From UBA4658 sp002405485 (GTDB taxonomy: Bacteria > Planctomycetota > Phycisphaerae > Phycisphaerales > UBA1924): a stretch of DNA of 64,000 bases. Positions 8,100-16,783 of the stretch are shown piece after piece. The DNA is taken from assembly GCA_036823255.1 (NCBI GenBank), contig DAISGC010000001.1:1-64000 (forward strand). The letters are read 5' to 3'. A model generated the notes under the pieces. That model was not told the DNA's origin. It made no database searches and saw only the letters and a list, made by a program, of their open reading frames with translations. Position 1 is the first letter of the stretch; the number at the start of each line of letters is the position of its first letter. Both the position numbers and the translations under genes were made by a program.

Positions 8100-8684
8100 T
8101 CAGCCCGTGCGCTTGCGAGACCCCCGGCTTCGTGAGGGTGTTGGCTCGCCCGGCGCAGGATCGGCGCCGGTGCTTCGTATCCGGTCTGGTCCTTGGTCCG
8201 CCGAGCCGGGCTTTCTGGAGCCGGAACTCGCCGGGCGTGTCGGATCACTCGAGGGTTGTCTCCGGGCGCTGGATCCGAAAAAAGTCTCGTAGAGCTCTTC
8301 AATTTCCGCGCTCCCTCGATCCTCCGAGGCCGGGCCACGCGGAGCGGCGACATTCACCCAGGCGTAGTGACCCTGCCGAAACGTCGGCCCGTCGCTCTGC
8401 TCATCGCTCGGCTCGCGGCGGGGCTCGTCGGGTGCTCCCGGTCGACGTTTGCCCGAGGACTCCAGCAGCGACCGGTCGTACGCCCGTCGTCGCGTCGGAT
8501 CGGAGAGCACCTCATAGGCCTCGGCGACCTGCGCGAATCGCGTCGCGGCGTCCGGCGCGGCGCTGACGTCCGGGTGCAGCGTTTTGGCCCGGGCGCGATA
8601 GGCGCGCTTGACCTGCTCGGGAGTCGCCGTGCTCGCGATCCCGAGGATCTGGTAGTGCGTGGGCCGTGTGCCGGAGATGCTCAC
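8100..8684 (-). CDS. J-domain (DnaJ-like) protein
   Basis: A 194-aa protein with an N-terminal J domain: HYQILGIASTATPEQVKRAY, then the HPD motif in KTLHPDVSAA, then FAQVAEAYEVLSDPTRRRAY, all within about residues 8-72. Such domains stimulate the ATPase of an Hsp70. No zinc-finger or DnaJ C-terminal substrate domain follows. The rest is charged and Pro/Arg/Ser-rich, so it is a specialised co-chaperone and not DnaJ itself. GTG 8684 is chosen because it lies seven bases after the stop of the CpeT-FKBP gene and just before the J domain. The coupling with a prolyl isomerase suggests a shared folding role. Confidence 0.85.
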   Translation of the reverse strand: MSISGTRPTHYQILGIASTATPEQVKRAYRARAKTLHPDVSAAPDAATRFAQVAEAYEVLSDPTRRRAYDRSLLESSGKRRPGAPDEPRREPSDEQSDGPTFRQGHYAWVNVAAPRGPASEDRGSAEIEELYETFFGSSARRQPSSDPTRPASSGSRKPGSADQGPDRIRSTGADPAPGEPTPSRSRGSRKRTG

Positions 8685-8691
8685 GAGAATG

Positions 8692-9888
8692 TCACCGCGG
8701 CTTCTCTGGTGTGCTGTTGGTCGCGGGGTTCCCGATCGGCGTGTCCGCGGCGGGCTGGGGCGGCGGGCTTCCCCCATGTCCACCGCCATGTCCGCCCCCG
8801 TGTCCGCCCCCGGGCTGCGGCGCGTGCAGCGGGACTTCCGGCTTGGTGTTGTCGACGTTCAGTGCCTCGACATCGAAGATGAGCGTGGAGTTCGGGGGAA
8901 TCGCGCCGCGGAACCCGCGTTCGCCATAGGCGAGCTCCGGGGGGACGATAAGCCGGCGTCGCTCGCCCTTGGCCATGCCCTTGAGCCCGTCGTTCCATCC
9001 GCGGATGACCGGCCCGGGCAGTCGCACCTTGAACGGCTCGCGACCGGCCTGGCGCGACGAATCGAAGACCTGGCCGGAGGTGAACCAGCCGGTGTAGTGG
9101 GCGGTGAGCTCGCCACCGTCTTCCAGCGGCGGCGCATCCTGTTGGCCAGGGGCGACGGTGATGACCACCAACCCGCCCTCCAGCCGCCGGGCGGCAGGCG
9201 GAGGACTCGTCGAGGGCCTGAAGACGATGGGCGCCCCGTCATCCTGTCCCCAGACGCGTGTGCCCGACGCGTCGAAACCGGCGTCGGCGAGGCGGATCGT
9301 GCCGTTCTCGATCGCGATCGAGCACGTCATCTCGATCGCCCCTGCGCGCATGGTCGGGAACGGGCGCTCGGTCTTGCCCACAAAGCCGCTGGGCACGCTC
9401 TGCAGAGGCAGGTCCAGAGTCGGAGCCAGCATGTGGTCTTCGATCCGGGGGAGCGCATCGGGCATCGCCCACAATCCCGTGAGCGCGTCCTTGAGGCCCG
9501 GTTGGCCGACCAGATCGATCACGCGGAGGCGAAGCTCGCCCTGTCGCCGGTACGGCTGCAGGAACATCACACGGAACGCCGAGCCCGGGGTGTCGATGCG
9601 ACCGATCTCGACGAGCAAGGCGTCGGGTGCTTGAGCAAGGCGGACGTGGGCGGCGGCAAACCGGAGCGCCGGCTGGTCTCCGGCGGCCTCGGAAACGAAC
9701 ATGCCCGAGCACGCGGCGATGAACCTCGCGATGTCCGGATCGCTTGAAGGCTTGACCGCGGTGATCGGCGTGTCCGACGCCGCCGCCGTGGCTGCGTTCA
9801 AAGGCGAGCGCTCCGGCTGGGCAGGGCACCAAGGCGTGAGAAGCGCCGTCATCACGGCGCCACACGCGAGGAACATTGATCGCCTCAT
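8692..9888 (-). CDS. secreted CpeT/CpcT-like domain fused to FKBP-type peptidyl-prolyl isomerase
   Basis: A 398-aa exported protein. A signal peptide (MRRSMFLACGAVMTALLTPWCPAQ, split by cleavage near AQ) precedes a CpeT/CpcT-like domain at about residues 45-215. There the family pattern is seen in LLVEIGRI, LQPYRRQGELRLRV, GFVGKTERPF, IEMTCSIAI and the closing ASGTRVWG. A complete FKBP domain follows (about 235-345: ELTAHYTGWF, GQVFDSSRQ, VIRGWNDGLKGMAKGERR, IPPELAYGERG-type end, STLIFDVEAL). The tail is a His/Gly tract (GGGHGGGHGGGHGG) that could bind metal, as in SlyD. A GGAGGG ribosome binding site precedes ATG 9888. CpeT proteins are known as bilin lyases in cyanobacteria; the role here is unknown. 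Confidence 0.85.
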   Translation of the reverse strand: MRRSMFLACGAVMTALLTPWCPAQPERSPLNAATAAASDTPITAVKPSSDPDIARFIAACSGMFVSEAAGDQPALRFAAAHVRLAQAPDALLVEIGRIDTPGSAFRVMFLQPYRRQGELRLRVIDLVGQPGLKDALTGLWAMPDALPRIEDHMLAPTLDLPLQSVPSGFVGKTERPFPTMRAGAIEMTCSIAIENGTIRLADAGFDASGTRVWGQDDGAPIVFRPSTSPPPAARRLEGGLVVITVAPGQQDAPPLEDGGELTAHYTGWFTSGQVFDSSRQAGREPFKVRLPGPVIRGWNDGLKGMAKGERRRLIVPPELAYGERGFRGAIPPNSTLIFDVEALNVDNTKPEVPLHAPQPGGGHGGGHGGGHGGSPPPQPAADTPIGNPATNSTPEKPR

Positions 9889-9950
9889 GATCGACCCTCC
9901 AGCGAGCAACTGCTTCGGCGTGCTCGGTGCGCCCCGGAGACGCGGTGGAC

Positions 9951-10934
9951 TCACGCCAGTTCCGGATACAGCTTGCCCACCACGCCGACCAGGTCCTTGA
10001 CGTGGCTGATGGACTCGTCCATGAACTTCTGCTCGGTCGGGTCGAGCTTGAAGGTGATGATCTTCTCCACGCCCTTGCCGCCCAGCACCGCGGGCACGCC
10101 GACGAAATAGCCCTTGCCCTTCTGGCCCGGAGCCACGCCGAACTCGTTCTCGCAGTACGCGGCGGAGGCGATGACCCGCTTCTTGTCGCGGACGATCGCC
10201 TCGACCATCTCCACCGTGCCCGCGCTCGGGGCGTACCACGCGCTGGTGCCCATGAGCTTGACGATCTCGCCGCCACCGACCTTGGCCCGCTCCACGCACG
10301 CCTGGATCTTCTCGGCGGGGAGCAGGTCGGAGATCGGGATGCCGTTGACGCTGGTGCGGCTGGGCAGCGGGACCATGTCGTCACCGTGCCCGCCGAGCAG
10401 CAGGCCCTGGATGTCCTCCACGCTCACGCCCAGCTCAAACGCGAGGAACGTCTTGTACCGGGCGACGTCCAGCGCGCCGGCCTGGCCCATCACGCGATGG
10501 GCCGGGAAGCCCGTGACCTTCCACGCGACGTACACCATCGCGTCCAGCGGGTTGCTCACCACGATCACGATCGCGTTCGGGGAGTACTTCTTGACGTTCT
10601 CGGCGACGTTCTTGACGATCCCAGCGTTCACCTGCACCAGATCGTCGCGGCTCATCCCGGGCTTGCGCGGCAGCCCCGCCGTGATCACCACCACGTCCGA
10701 GTCCGCCGTGTCGGCATAGTCGAACGTGCCGGTGAGCTTGGCGTCGAAGTTCTCGATCGGCCCGCAGCAGGCCAGATCGAGCGTCTTGGCCTTGGGCATG
10801 TGGAGCTCGGGCTTGTCCTTGTTGGGGATGTCCAGCAGGACGACGTCGCCCAGCTCCTTCATGGCGATGGAGCGGGCGCACTCGCCGCCGATGTTGCCGG
10901 CGCCGATGACGGAGATCTTGGGACGCTTGAGCAT
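9951..10934 (-). CDS. mdh: malate dehydrogenase
   Basis: NAD-dependent malate/oxaloacetate interconversion in the TCA cycle. The 327-aa product is of the LDH-like MDH type. It shows the nucleotide-binding motif ISVIGAGNIGG, DIPNKDKP after the second strand, ITAGLPRKPGMSRDDLVQVN carrying the substrate-binding arginines, VVSNPLDAMVYV, and the catalytic His in LLGGHGDDMVPLP. The residues KPGMSR fit malate over lactate specificity. An AAGGAA ribosome binding site precedes ATG 10934, and a two-part promoter lies about 110 bases upstream. The gene lies 62 bases upstream of the CpeT-FKBP gene on the same strand. Confidence 0.96.
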   Translation of the reverse strand: MLKRPKISVIGAGNIGGECARSIAMKELGDVVLLDIPNKDKPELHMPKAKTLDLACCGPIENFDAKLTGTFDYADTADSDVVVITAGLPRKPGMSRDDLVQVNAGIVKNVAENVKKYSPNAIVIVVSNPLDAMVYVAWKVTGFPAHRVMGQAGALDVARYKTFLAFELGVSVEDIQGLLLGGHGDDMVPLPSRTSVNGIPISDLLPAEKIQACVERAKVGGGEIVKLMGTSAWYAPSAGTVEMVEAIVRDKKRVIASAAYCENEFGVAPGQKGKGYFVGVPAVLGGKGVEKIITFKLDPTEQKFMDESISHVKDLVGVVGKLYPELA

Positions 10935-11044
10935 GACGAGTTCCTTGCTGATGTGCGAGCCCGCGGGATCGCGGGCGGCGGTGTGCGTGCCGGACCTCGC
11001 CCCGCCGACCGAGTCCAGACCGGCCAAAGCGGAACGGGGAGGGG

Positions 11045-11073
11045 ATGGTAAACCTCGATCCTCCGGGCGACAA
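11045..11073 (-). promoter_or_regulatory. mdh promoter
   Basis: On the minus strand TTGTCG (11073-11068), a 17-base spacer and TACCAT (11050-11045). This is the best sigma-70-like pair I found in the window. It gives a leader of about 100 bases before mdh, unlike the leaderless genes nearby. Confidence 0.65.
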
Positions 11074-11231
11074 TGCGGCGGGGGCGATCCTCGGGGCCGC
11101 TCGGGCCGGTGCGCAGGCCCGACCAAAAAACAGCACGGGCCGCCAGGGGGCGACCCGCGATGTCCGTGAGTGTCCGAGCGCTTGCCCGGGAGTGTGTCTG
11201 CACATGGCCGAAGCGTGACCCGGTCGTTCGA

Positions 11232-12053
11232 TCAGCGGCGGCGACGCCGGACCGCGACCAGCCCGCCGATACCCAGCAACGCCCCGGCGGCGGGCGAGGG
11301 GACAATCAACTTGTCCTTGCTGATGATGAACGTTCCCCCGGAGGCCAGGTCGAAGTTCCACTGAAACGCCCAGGTGTAGTCGCGGCGGATGCCGTCGTTG
11401 ATGACCGACGCCCCGCTCAGCGTGGTCGGGAGGAGATCGTCCAGCGCGTTGATGGTGGTCGGATAGATGTTGACCTCGCTCGCCGTGGGCGGGGGCGAGA
11501 CCACCGTCTCCGACACCGTCATGGCTCCGTCGCGCTGCCAGACCCGATTGAACGGGTTGATCCACACCGCGTCGTCGACGACATCGTTGTTCAGATCGAA
11601 GTCGGCGTATTGAAAGAAACGGAAGGGCAGCGTGGTCCCGCTGTTGTTCGTGACCGAAATGGTCTCAAGCACGTCCGACACGCCGCTTCCAATCGCTCCT
11701 CCGGTGAGCGAGAACCGCACGTCGATCCAGTACGTCGTCGCCGAGCCGTACCGGATGTTGAACGTGTCCGGTCGAGGATCGATGAACTCGTTGGTGTCCT
11801 GCACGGACCGCCCGAACTCCGGGAGCGAGCTGATGCGCTGCTCCGGACCGCTGTCGCCGATGCGGAACCAGAACCACTGGTTGTACAAGTGGTTCGTTCC
11901 GTCGATCTCCCAGCGGTCCATGCCGATGCGGTTGCCCGTCTCGGCGGTGTTGACCCGCAGGTACGCGTTGTTGTCCCAGAGCTCGGAAATCTGTCCATGA
12001 GCCGAGCCGGCGATCAACGCCAAGCCGACCACGCTCAGTACGAGTGAACGCAT
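11232..12053 (-). CDS. exported protein with PEP-CTERM-like sorting tail
   Basis: A 273-aa secreted protein of unknown function. A signal peptide (MRSLVLSVVGLALIAGSAHGQ) is followed by a beta-rich middle region and a C-terminal sorting tail: VPSP, a short hydrophobic stretch (AAGALLGIGGLVAV) and a basic cluster RRRRR. This layout is that of PEP-CTERM/exosortase substrates, which are cut and attached to the cell surface or to exopolysaccharide. The middle contains NNSGTTLPFRFFQYADFDLN-like segments common in planctomycete surface proteins; I recognise no catalytic motif. It lies about 300 bases from mdh on the same strand. Confidence 0.8.
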   Translation of the reverse strand: MRSLVLSVVGLALIAGSAHGQISELWDNNAYLRVNTAETGNRIGMDRWEIDGTNHLYNQWFWFRIGDSGPEQRISSLPEFGRSVQDTNEFIDPRPDTFNIRYGSATTYWIDVRFSLTGGAIGSGVSDVLETISVTNNSGTTLPFRFFQYADFDLNNDVVDDAVWINPFNRVWQRDGAMTVSETVVSPPPTASEVNIYPTTINALDDLLPTTLSGASVINDGIRRDYTWAFQWNFDLASGGTFIISKDKLIVPSPAAGALLGIGGLVAVRRRRR

Positions 12054-12240
12054 CTGGCTCTCTCCTCTTGCTCCGAATCGCGCGACGGTCGCCTGCGGGG
12101 CACTTCCGCACGACTTTCACGCCCTGAGATCAGTGTCCTGCATTCCCAGCATCAGGTCAAGAGAATTATGGGACGGGAAACCCCTCGAACATCTGTTCCT
12201 GCCACGTGTGGGCAGATCAGGGCACCCTGAGTGGGTGTTG

Positions 12241-13530
12241 TCAAGGTCGATGATCTTGCCGAATGCGGGATGACTCTCGAGAGTGGAGCGCGACTTCTCG
12301 ATCGATCCAGTCGGCGATTCGCCCGCTGAACGCGCCCAGTTGGACAAACAGCAGCTCGTGCCCGCCGCGGAACAGCCACCGCTCCGGGCGGCCGAGTTGC
12401 CGGTAAAGGGTTTCCCCGGTATCGGCCGGGACGATGTCGTCGTCCTCAGCGTGCAGGATGAGCGCCGGCACACCCTTGAGCAGGGGGGCGGTATGGAAGG
12501 CGTCGAGCTTGGAGGCGGCGATGTAGCTGTCGGAAAGCGCGTCGAGCATCTCCCCGCGGACCGGCTGGCCCTGGGAGCGGACACCCAGGCCGAAGTTGCT
12601 GAGCTCGCTGGTGCTGGCGATGCGGACGATGTTGGCTCCGCCGCCGACGAGGACGATGGATCGGACCTGTTCGCCCAGGCGTGCGGCGACGGTGGGGGCT
12701 CCGATTGCTCCGGCGCTGAAGCCCAGCACAACGACGGGTTTGTCTCTGAGCTGCGATCGCTCCTCGCGCATGAAGGCGAGCATGGCCTCTGCCGCGAAGG
12801 CCGCTTCGCTGAGGCGTTCGTCGGCGATCTGGGCGAGTTCGCGGCCGAAGCGGCGGACGTCATCGATCGACTGGGCGTCGCGTTTCTCGCCGACTCCAGC
12901 CAGCCCGAAGCCGAGACTTGTCTCGACCACCACCCAGCCGCGTGAGCGGAGCTCATCGACGACCGGGCGCATGTACCCGCTTCCCGACAGTGGTCGCATG
13001 GCGATTACCACCCCGCGATCGGCGCGGACGTTCGGCAGATCCGGTCTCCAGCGGTACACGATGCCGTCCATCGGCGTGCCGTCGAGCTCGTGCATGCTGG
13101 GGGGCGGCGGGCCCTTGGAACGATCGGCGAAGATCACCGGGGTGGCAGAGGAGTAGAAGACGAACGTGCGCGGGTCGAACCACTCGCGGATCTTGTCCAG
13201 CCGTCGCACCTCGCACAGCACCCCGAGCCCGGCGAGCTGCCTGCAGAGCACCTCGACCCTGCCCGACCAGATGTACGGGCGGACATCGCCCTGCAGGTCA
13301 TCCAGACCCGCGAGGTACATGTGCCGGCGACCCGGGTGCATCGAGACTCGTTCGTTGGCGGCGGACTGGTCGCGCGGGGGCCACTGGATGTCGGCCATGG
13401 CCCGGTCCGAGGTCGCGCCAAGCGCCAGCCGTCCCGGGTCCGCCGGTTCACGAATGGCGCAGCCCGGCATGAGCGACAACGCCGCACAGAGCACGCCCAA
13501 TCCAAGGTTGATTCCTGCTCGCCGAACCAT
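12241..13530 (-). CDS. lipoprotein alpha/beta hydrolase
   Basis: A 429-aa serine hydrolase-like lipoprotein. The lipobox LMPGC gives Cys at about residue 24. The nucleophile elbow is GFSAGAIG (Ser about residue 271). An acid residue is likely in LILHAEDDDIVPADT and the catalytic His in FRGGHELLF, so the triad appears complete. It probably faces the periplasm on a lipid anchor. The start is seven bases downstream of the stop of the 13537-14337 gene, indicating an operon with it and perhaps with the FAD oxidase. Substrate unknown; esterase or depolymerase activity is possible. Confidence 0.75.
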   Translation of the reverse strand: MVRRAGINLGLGVLCAALSLMPGCAIREPADPGRLALGATSDRAMADIQWPPRDQSAANERVSMHPGRRHMYLAGLDDLQGDVRPYIWSGRVEVLCRQLAGLGVLCEVRRLDKIREWFDPRTFVFYSSATPVIFADRSKGPPPPSMHELDGTPMDGIVYRWRPDLPNVRADRGVVIAMRPLSGSGYMRPVVDELRSRGWVVVETSLGFGLAGVGEKRDAQSIDDVRRFGRELAQIADERLSEAAFAAEAMLAFMREERSQLRDKPVVVLGFSAGAIGAPTVAARLGEQVRSIVLVGGGANIVRIASTSELSNFGLGVRSQGQPVRGEMLDALSDSYIAASKLDAFHTAPLLKGVPALILHAEDDDIVPADTGETLYRQLGRPERWLFRGGHELLFVQLGAFSGRIADWIDREVALHSRESSRIRQDHRP

Positions 13531-13536
13531 CGCTCT

Positions 13537-14337
13537 TCAATCGTCCGAAGGGCCCTGAAAGACCACTGGAATCGGCTCGATCTCGGCGCCTTTTCTCGGC
13601 GGCAGGGTCACGGCGACGGGTCTGCCGTCCTGCATCGCCGGCACCAGCAGGGGCTGGCCCGCGGGCAGGGCGTCGAAGCCGACGACCAGGTCGCGGACCG
13701 GCCCGCCTCTGGCAAAGTCGAACTGCCGGTACACCTGCCGAAACCCCGCAACGGGCTCGGGTCGCCCCACCTCGATGAGAAACTCCTTCACGGCCCGGAT
13801 GACGTGGTCATCCGGGCGCGCCCCGTCGGGCTCGCGGGCAAAGGCGGCAGGAGACTCCCGAAACAGCGGCACCCCGGGCGTCGGGACAAACAGATCGCCG
13901 GCGAAGCCGAGCTGCACCAGGCGTTCGATCAACTCCCCGGGATGGTCGGCGATGAGCACATCGGCGGTGGTCCGCCACTCGACTCCCGACGATCGGGCCG
14001 CGCGCAGCGCGACGCCCGCGTCGTGCATCATCGTGACCAGCTCGGCGGGCAGCGGCTCGGCCTTCCACAGGCCGTGCAGCGTGCCGGTGGCCCCGCGGAT
14101 GAGCAACTCGGCCTTGTCCAACGCAAGCGCCCGCTCGCCCGGGAGCGAGAGCTTGCCCAGGTCGGCCAGAGCGAACGTCACGGCCTGAAGGTTGATGATC
14201 GGGGCCACCGCCGAACGCCACCGATCCCCCTCGGCGTTCTTCGGAAACGCCAGCGACGCCTTGGCCACGCCCGTCCAGTGGGCCAGGAGCATCGGCCAGG
14301 TCAGATCCTTCGGCGTGTCGGCGTTGTGGTCGTTCAC
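13537..14337 (-). CDS. protein of unknown function
   Basis: A 266-aa protein with no signal peptide or membrane segment and no motif I recognise. The N-terminal half is helical (DLTWPMLLAHWTGVAKASLAF, INLQAVTFALADLGKLSL); the C-terminal half is Pro-rich. GTG 14337 is chosen because TATCAT ends six bases before it, matching the leaderless pattern of this genome, and because the longer upstream frame is low-complexity. It lies between the FAD oxidase and the lipoprotein hydrolase, all on the minus strand, so the three may form a functional unit. Confidence 0.65.
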   Translation of the reverse strand: MNDHNADTPKDLTWPMLLAHWTGVAKASLAFPKNAEGDRWRSAVAPIINLQAVTFALADLGKLSLPGERALALDKAELLIRGATGTLHGLWKAEPLPAELVTMMHDAGVALRAARSSGVEWRTTADVLIADHPGELIERLVQLGFAGDLFVPTPGVPLFRESPAAFAREPDGARPDDHVIRAVKEFLIEVGRPEPVAGFRQVYRQFDFARGGPVRDLVVGFDALPAGQPLLVPAMQDGRPVAVTLPPRKGAEIEPIPVVFQGPSDD

Positions 14338-14343
14338 GCAGGC

Positions 14344-14349
14344 ATGATA
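14344..14349 (-). promoter_or_regulatory. -10 element (leaderless) of unknown gene 13537-14337
   Basis: TATCAT, six bases before GTG 14337 on the minus strand; no ribosome binding site in between. Confidence 0.55.
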
Positions 14350-14375
14350 GTGTCGCGATGGGCGTGCCCCTTGGG

Positions 14376-15791
14376 TCAGGCCGCCGCCGACCGTGATCCG
14401 TTCAGCACGCGCCGGGTGTGATCCAGCCACGTTGACCCGATCAGCCCGCGCGGATCACGCGTGTCCTTCTCGGCGAGCATCGCCGGCAAGCGCGGATGGG
14501 CGGCCAGAAGCTGCTCCCGCGTCGCCCAGCGGTGATACGTCAGGTAGAACGTCCCGCCCTCGGCGATGGCGGCGTCGATCAGGTCGCGGGCCGCGGCCCG
14601 GCTCCGCGACAGCCCGCGGGGCGAGTGCGGCGTCCGCAGGTTGAAGATCACGCACGCCAGATCCCGCCCCGCCCAGGGCAGGAACGATTCCCGATCCGCA
14701 CGGATCGATCGAATCGTGCCGTAGATGTCCTCGACGCCGCGACGCCGAAGCGCTCGACGAGCGTTTGCCAGAAACGCAAGCAGCCGCTCCGGGGGCACTG
14801 AGAGCTCGGTGATCATCAGCGATTCATCGGGTGCACTGGTCGTGCGTCGGCGGGCCAGCCACTCGGCGTATGAGGGGATGTAGGTGGAGAGCTGCATCGT
14901 GTCGGACCAGTAGACCTGTCCATGAGTGCGCAGGTAGTGCTGGGCGTAGGTGTCAAACGCCCGGGCCTTGTCCGTGTGCGCGAGTTCCAGGAGCCCAAGC
15001 CATCGCTCGCGATCCAGTCCGACCTGTTCGCCCGTGACGGCCGTGCTCGCATCGACTTCCTGGTAGCACGCCATCACGCCGCGTCGGAGAAACGAGTCAT
15101 CCACCGGATCGATGGCGTACTGAAAGTCCCCGTACAAGCACCCCTGCTGGGCCCGGCGATACACCGCCGCGAGCGCGTCGTCGATGTCGATCACGTCCAC
15201 GAGGCGGCGCAGTCGTCGTCGGCGCATGAGGCGCAGCGTCACGCGGGTCATGATGCCAAAGAGCCCGTAGCCGCCGATCGCCAGGCGGAACAGGTCCGCG
15301 TGCTGAGTCCGCGAGCAATCGAGGATCTGGAGCCCGGGCGTGACGATCCGGAAGCTTTCGACGTCGGCGATGATCGGCGGCATGTTCAGCCCGCGCCCGT
15401 GGATGTTCGCCGCCAGCGCGCCGCCGAGCGTCAGATCGTCCGCCCCGGTCTGTTTCTGCGCAATCGCCCACCGCTCCGACGTCACATCATCCATGGCTCT
15501 CGTGGCGGCAACCACCTCCGGCCAGCAGGCCCCGGCGCCGATGGTCAACCGCCCACGCTCGACGTCCAGCACGCTCGGCCCGGTGAGCCCGGTCGTGTCC
15601 ACCGCCATCGCGTCCGAGGCGAACTGCTGCCCGCCCATGGCGTGCCGGCGGCCCATGACGCACACCCGCTTGCCGCGCTCCTGGGCCCGGGCCAGCGCGT
15701 CGACAAGCTCCCGCTCGCAGCGTGGCGTCTCCACGCGGTCCACGCGCGTGGGGTTGAGCCGAGAGTGGATGTCGTTCAGGATGCAGGGCAT
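14376..15791 (-). CDS. FAD-linked oxidase/dehydrogenase
   Basis: A 471-aa flavoprotein of the vanillyl-alcohol oxidase/sugar-lactone oxidase type. The FAD-binding (PCMH) domain spans about residues 10-190: VCVMGRRHAMGGQQ, AVDTTGL, LTIGAGACWPEV, TLGGALAANIHGRG and IGGYGLFGIMTRVTLRL. The HGRG segment is in the position of the pyrophosphate-binding loop. A C-terminal substrate domain follows. Relatives include aldonolactone oxidases and DprE1-like epimerase subunits; the substrate cannot be read from sequence. The promoter contains a perfect palindrome overlapping the -10, so it is probably repressed by a dedicated regulator not seen nearby. Confidence 0.85.
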   Translation of the reverse strand: MPCILNDIHSRLNPTRVDRVETPRCERELVDALARAQERGKRVCVMGRRHAMGGQQFASDAMAVDTTGLTGPSVLDVERGRLTIGAGACWPEVVAATRAMDDVTSERWAIAQKQTGADDLTLGGALAANIHGRGLNMPPIIADVESFRIVTPGLQILDCSRTQHADLFRLAIGGYGLFGIMTRVTLRLMRRRRLRRLVDVIDIDDALAAVYRRAQQGCLYGDFQYAIDPVDDSFLRRGVMACYQEVDASTAVTGEQVGLDRERWLGLLELAHTDKARAFDTYAQHYLRTHGQVYWSDTMQLSTYIPSYAEWLARRRTTSAPDESLMITELSVPPERLLAFLANARRALRRRGVEDIYGTIRSIRADRESFLPWAGRDLACVIFNLRTPHSPRGLSRSRAAARDLIDAAIAEGGTFYLTYHRWATREQLLAAHPRLPAMLAEKDTRDPRGLIGSTWLDHTRRVLNGSRSAAA

Positions 15792-15795
15792 GTGT

Positions 15796-15807
15796 TAGTG
15801 AACACTA
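15796..15807. promoter_or_regulatory. palindromic operator
   Basis: TAGTG-AA-CACTA, a perfect inverted repeat. It covers the -10 of the FAD oxidase promoter and ends four bases before that gene's ATG. It is typical in shape of a TetR- or GntR-type operator. It lies 38 bases from the recO -10, so it may affect both divergent genes. Confidence 0.6.
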
Positions 15808-15830
15808 GCATACAGATGCGATCGGGTCAA
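15802..15830 (-). promoter_or_regulatory. FAD oxidase promoter
   Basis: On the minus strand TTGACC (15830-15825), a 17-base spacer and TAGTGT (15807-15802). The -10 is ten bases from ATG 15791, giving a leader of only a few bases. It overlaps the palindrome. Confidence 0.65.
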
Positions 15831-15844
15831 GCGGTCGGGATCGC

Positions 15845-15850
15845 TACCGT
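15845..15850 (+). promoter_or_regulatory. -10 element of recO (leaderless)
   Basis: TACCGT, six bases before ATG 15857; no ribosome binding site. Confidence 0.6.
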
Positions 15851-15856
15851 CGGACC

Positions 15857-16651
15857 ATGGCCGGCGTGATCGATGACGGGCTGTGTCTGCGTGTCTGGGA
15901 CTGGTCGGAGACCAGCCAGACCGCGCTCGTGTTCACGCGTGGCGCGGGCGTGGTTCGAGGGCTGGCCAAGGGCGCCAAGCGGCCCAAGCACCCGTACTCC
16001 GGCGGTCTTGAGATGCTCACGCTGGGGCGGGTGGGGGTGATCGTGCGGGCCGGGGCGGAGCTGGCGCTCATTACTTCGTGGGATCTGTCGGAGACCTTCC
16101 CCGCGCTCCGGCGTTCGCTGGCGGTGCATCATGCCGGGCTGTACGTCGCGGACACGCTGCAGCACGCCATCCGGGATCACGATCCGCACGCCGTGCTGTT
16201 TGACCAGGCCGTGGAGTGTCTGCGGATGCTGGCCAGGTCCGACGGGCAGGAGGCGGTGGAGCAGATCGAGGCCCGGATCGCACCGGCGATGCTGAAGTTT
16301 CAGTGGTCGGTGCTTGTGGAGACGGGGTACAAGCCCGAGCTCGACGCCGACGTGCAGACCGGCGAGCCGATCGACGTAAAGAGCGAAGGGGCGTTGAGTT
16401 TCGCCCCGGCGCTGGGCGGGTTCTGCGGTTCGGCGACCGGCGACCTGAGTTGCTGGCGCGTCCGCGGAGGCACCCTGGAGCTGCTGCGGGACTTTGCGAG
16501 CGGGGGGCTTGAAGCCCTGGCGGCTCGCGAGCAGACCGACCCCCAGTCCATGGACCGGGTGAATCGGCTGCTCGCGTCATATGTGCGGTATGTGCTGGGG
16601 GTCGAGCCGGCGACCATGACCCTGGTTTTCGGGTCCAGACTTGCGCGATAA
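15857..16651 (+). CDS. recO: DNA repair protein RecO
   Basis: Recombination mediator that helps RecF/RecR load RecA at gaps. The 264-aa length is normal. The N-terminal OB-fold is visible in CLRVWDWSETSQTALVFT, GVVRGLAKGAKRPK (the conserved basic loop) and LTLGRVGVIVR; the helical C-terminal part follows. The zinc-binding cysteines seen in many RecO proteins are not obvious here. Only Cys near GGFCGSATGDLSC remain, so metal binding may be lost. The gene is divergent from the FAD oxidase and starts from a leaderless-type promoter. Confidence 0.88.
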   Translation: MAGVIDDGLCLRVWDWSETSQTALVFTRGAGVVRGLAKGAKRPKHPYSGGLEMLTLGRVGVIVRAGAELALITSWDLSETFPALRRSLAVHHAGLYVADTLQHAIRDHDPHAVLFDQAVECLRMLARSDGQEAVEQIEARIAPAMLKFQWSVLVETGYKPELDADVQTGEPIDVKSEGALSFAPALGGFCGSATGDLSCWRVRGGTLELLRDFASGGLEALAAREQTDPQSMDRVNRLLASYVRYVLGVEPATMTLVFGSRLAR

Positions 16652-16783
16652 CCGCCCGGGAAATCCGGGTGAAGCGGGGCAACCCCTGACGAAAGCGCCT
16701 GTGGGGGTGAAGTGGATGAGCGGCCCGTCCGATCTCAGACAAAGTCGAATGGTCCCGGTCAAGCCCGCGAGCACGTCACACCC

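Noticed and set aside
16652..16783. Possible c-di-GMP-I riboswitch before the HDOD-GGDEF gene
   Set aside because: The segment has CCCGG-GAAAT-CCGGG and GGGGCAACCCC followed by TGACGAAAGCGCC, which recalls parts of the GEMM motif, but the stem between GCAAACC and GACGCAAAGCC and the P3 receptor are missing.
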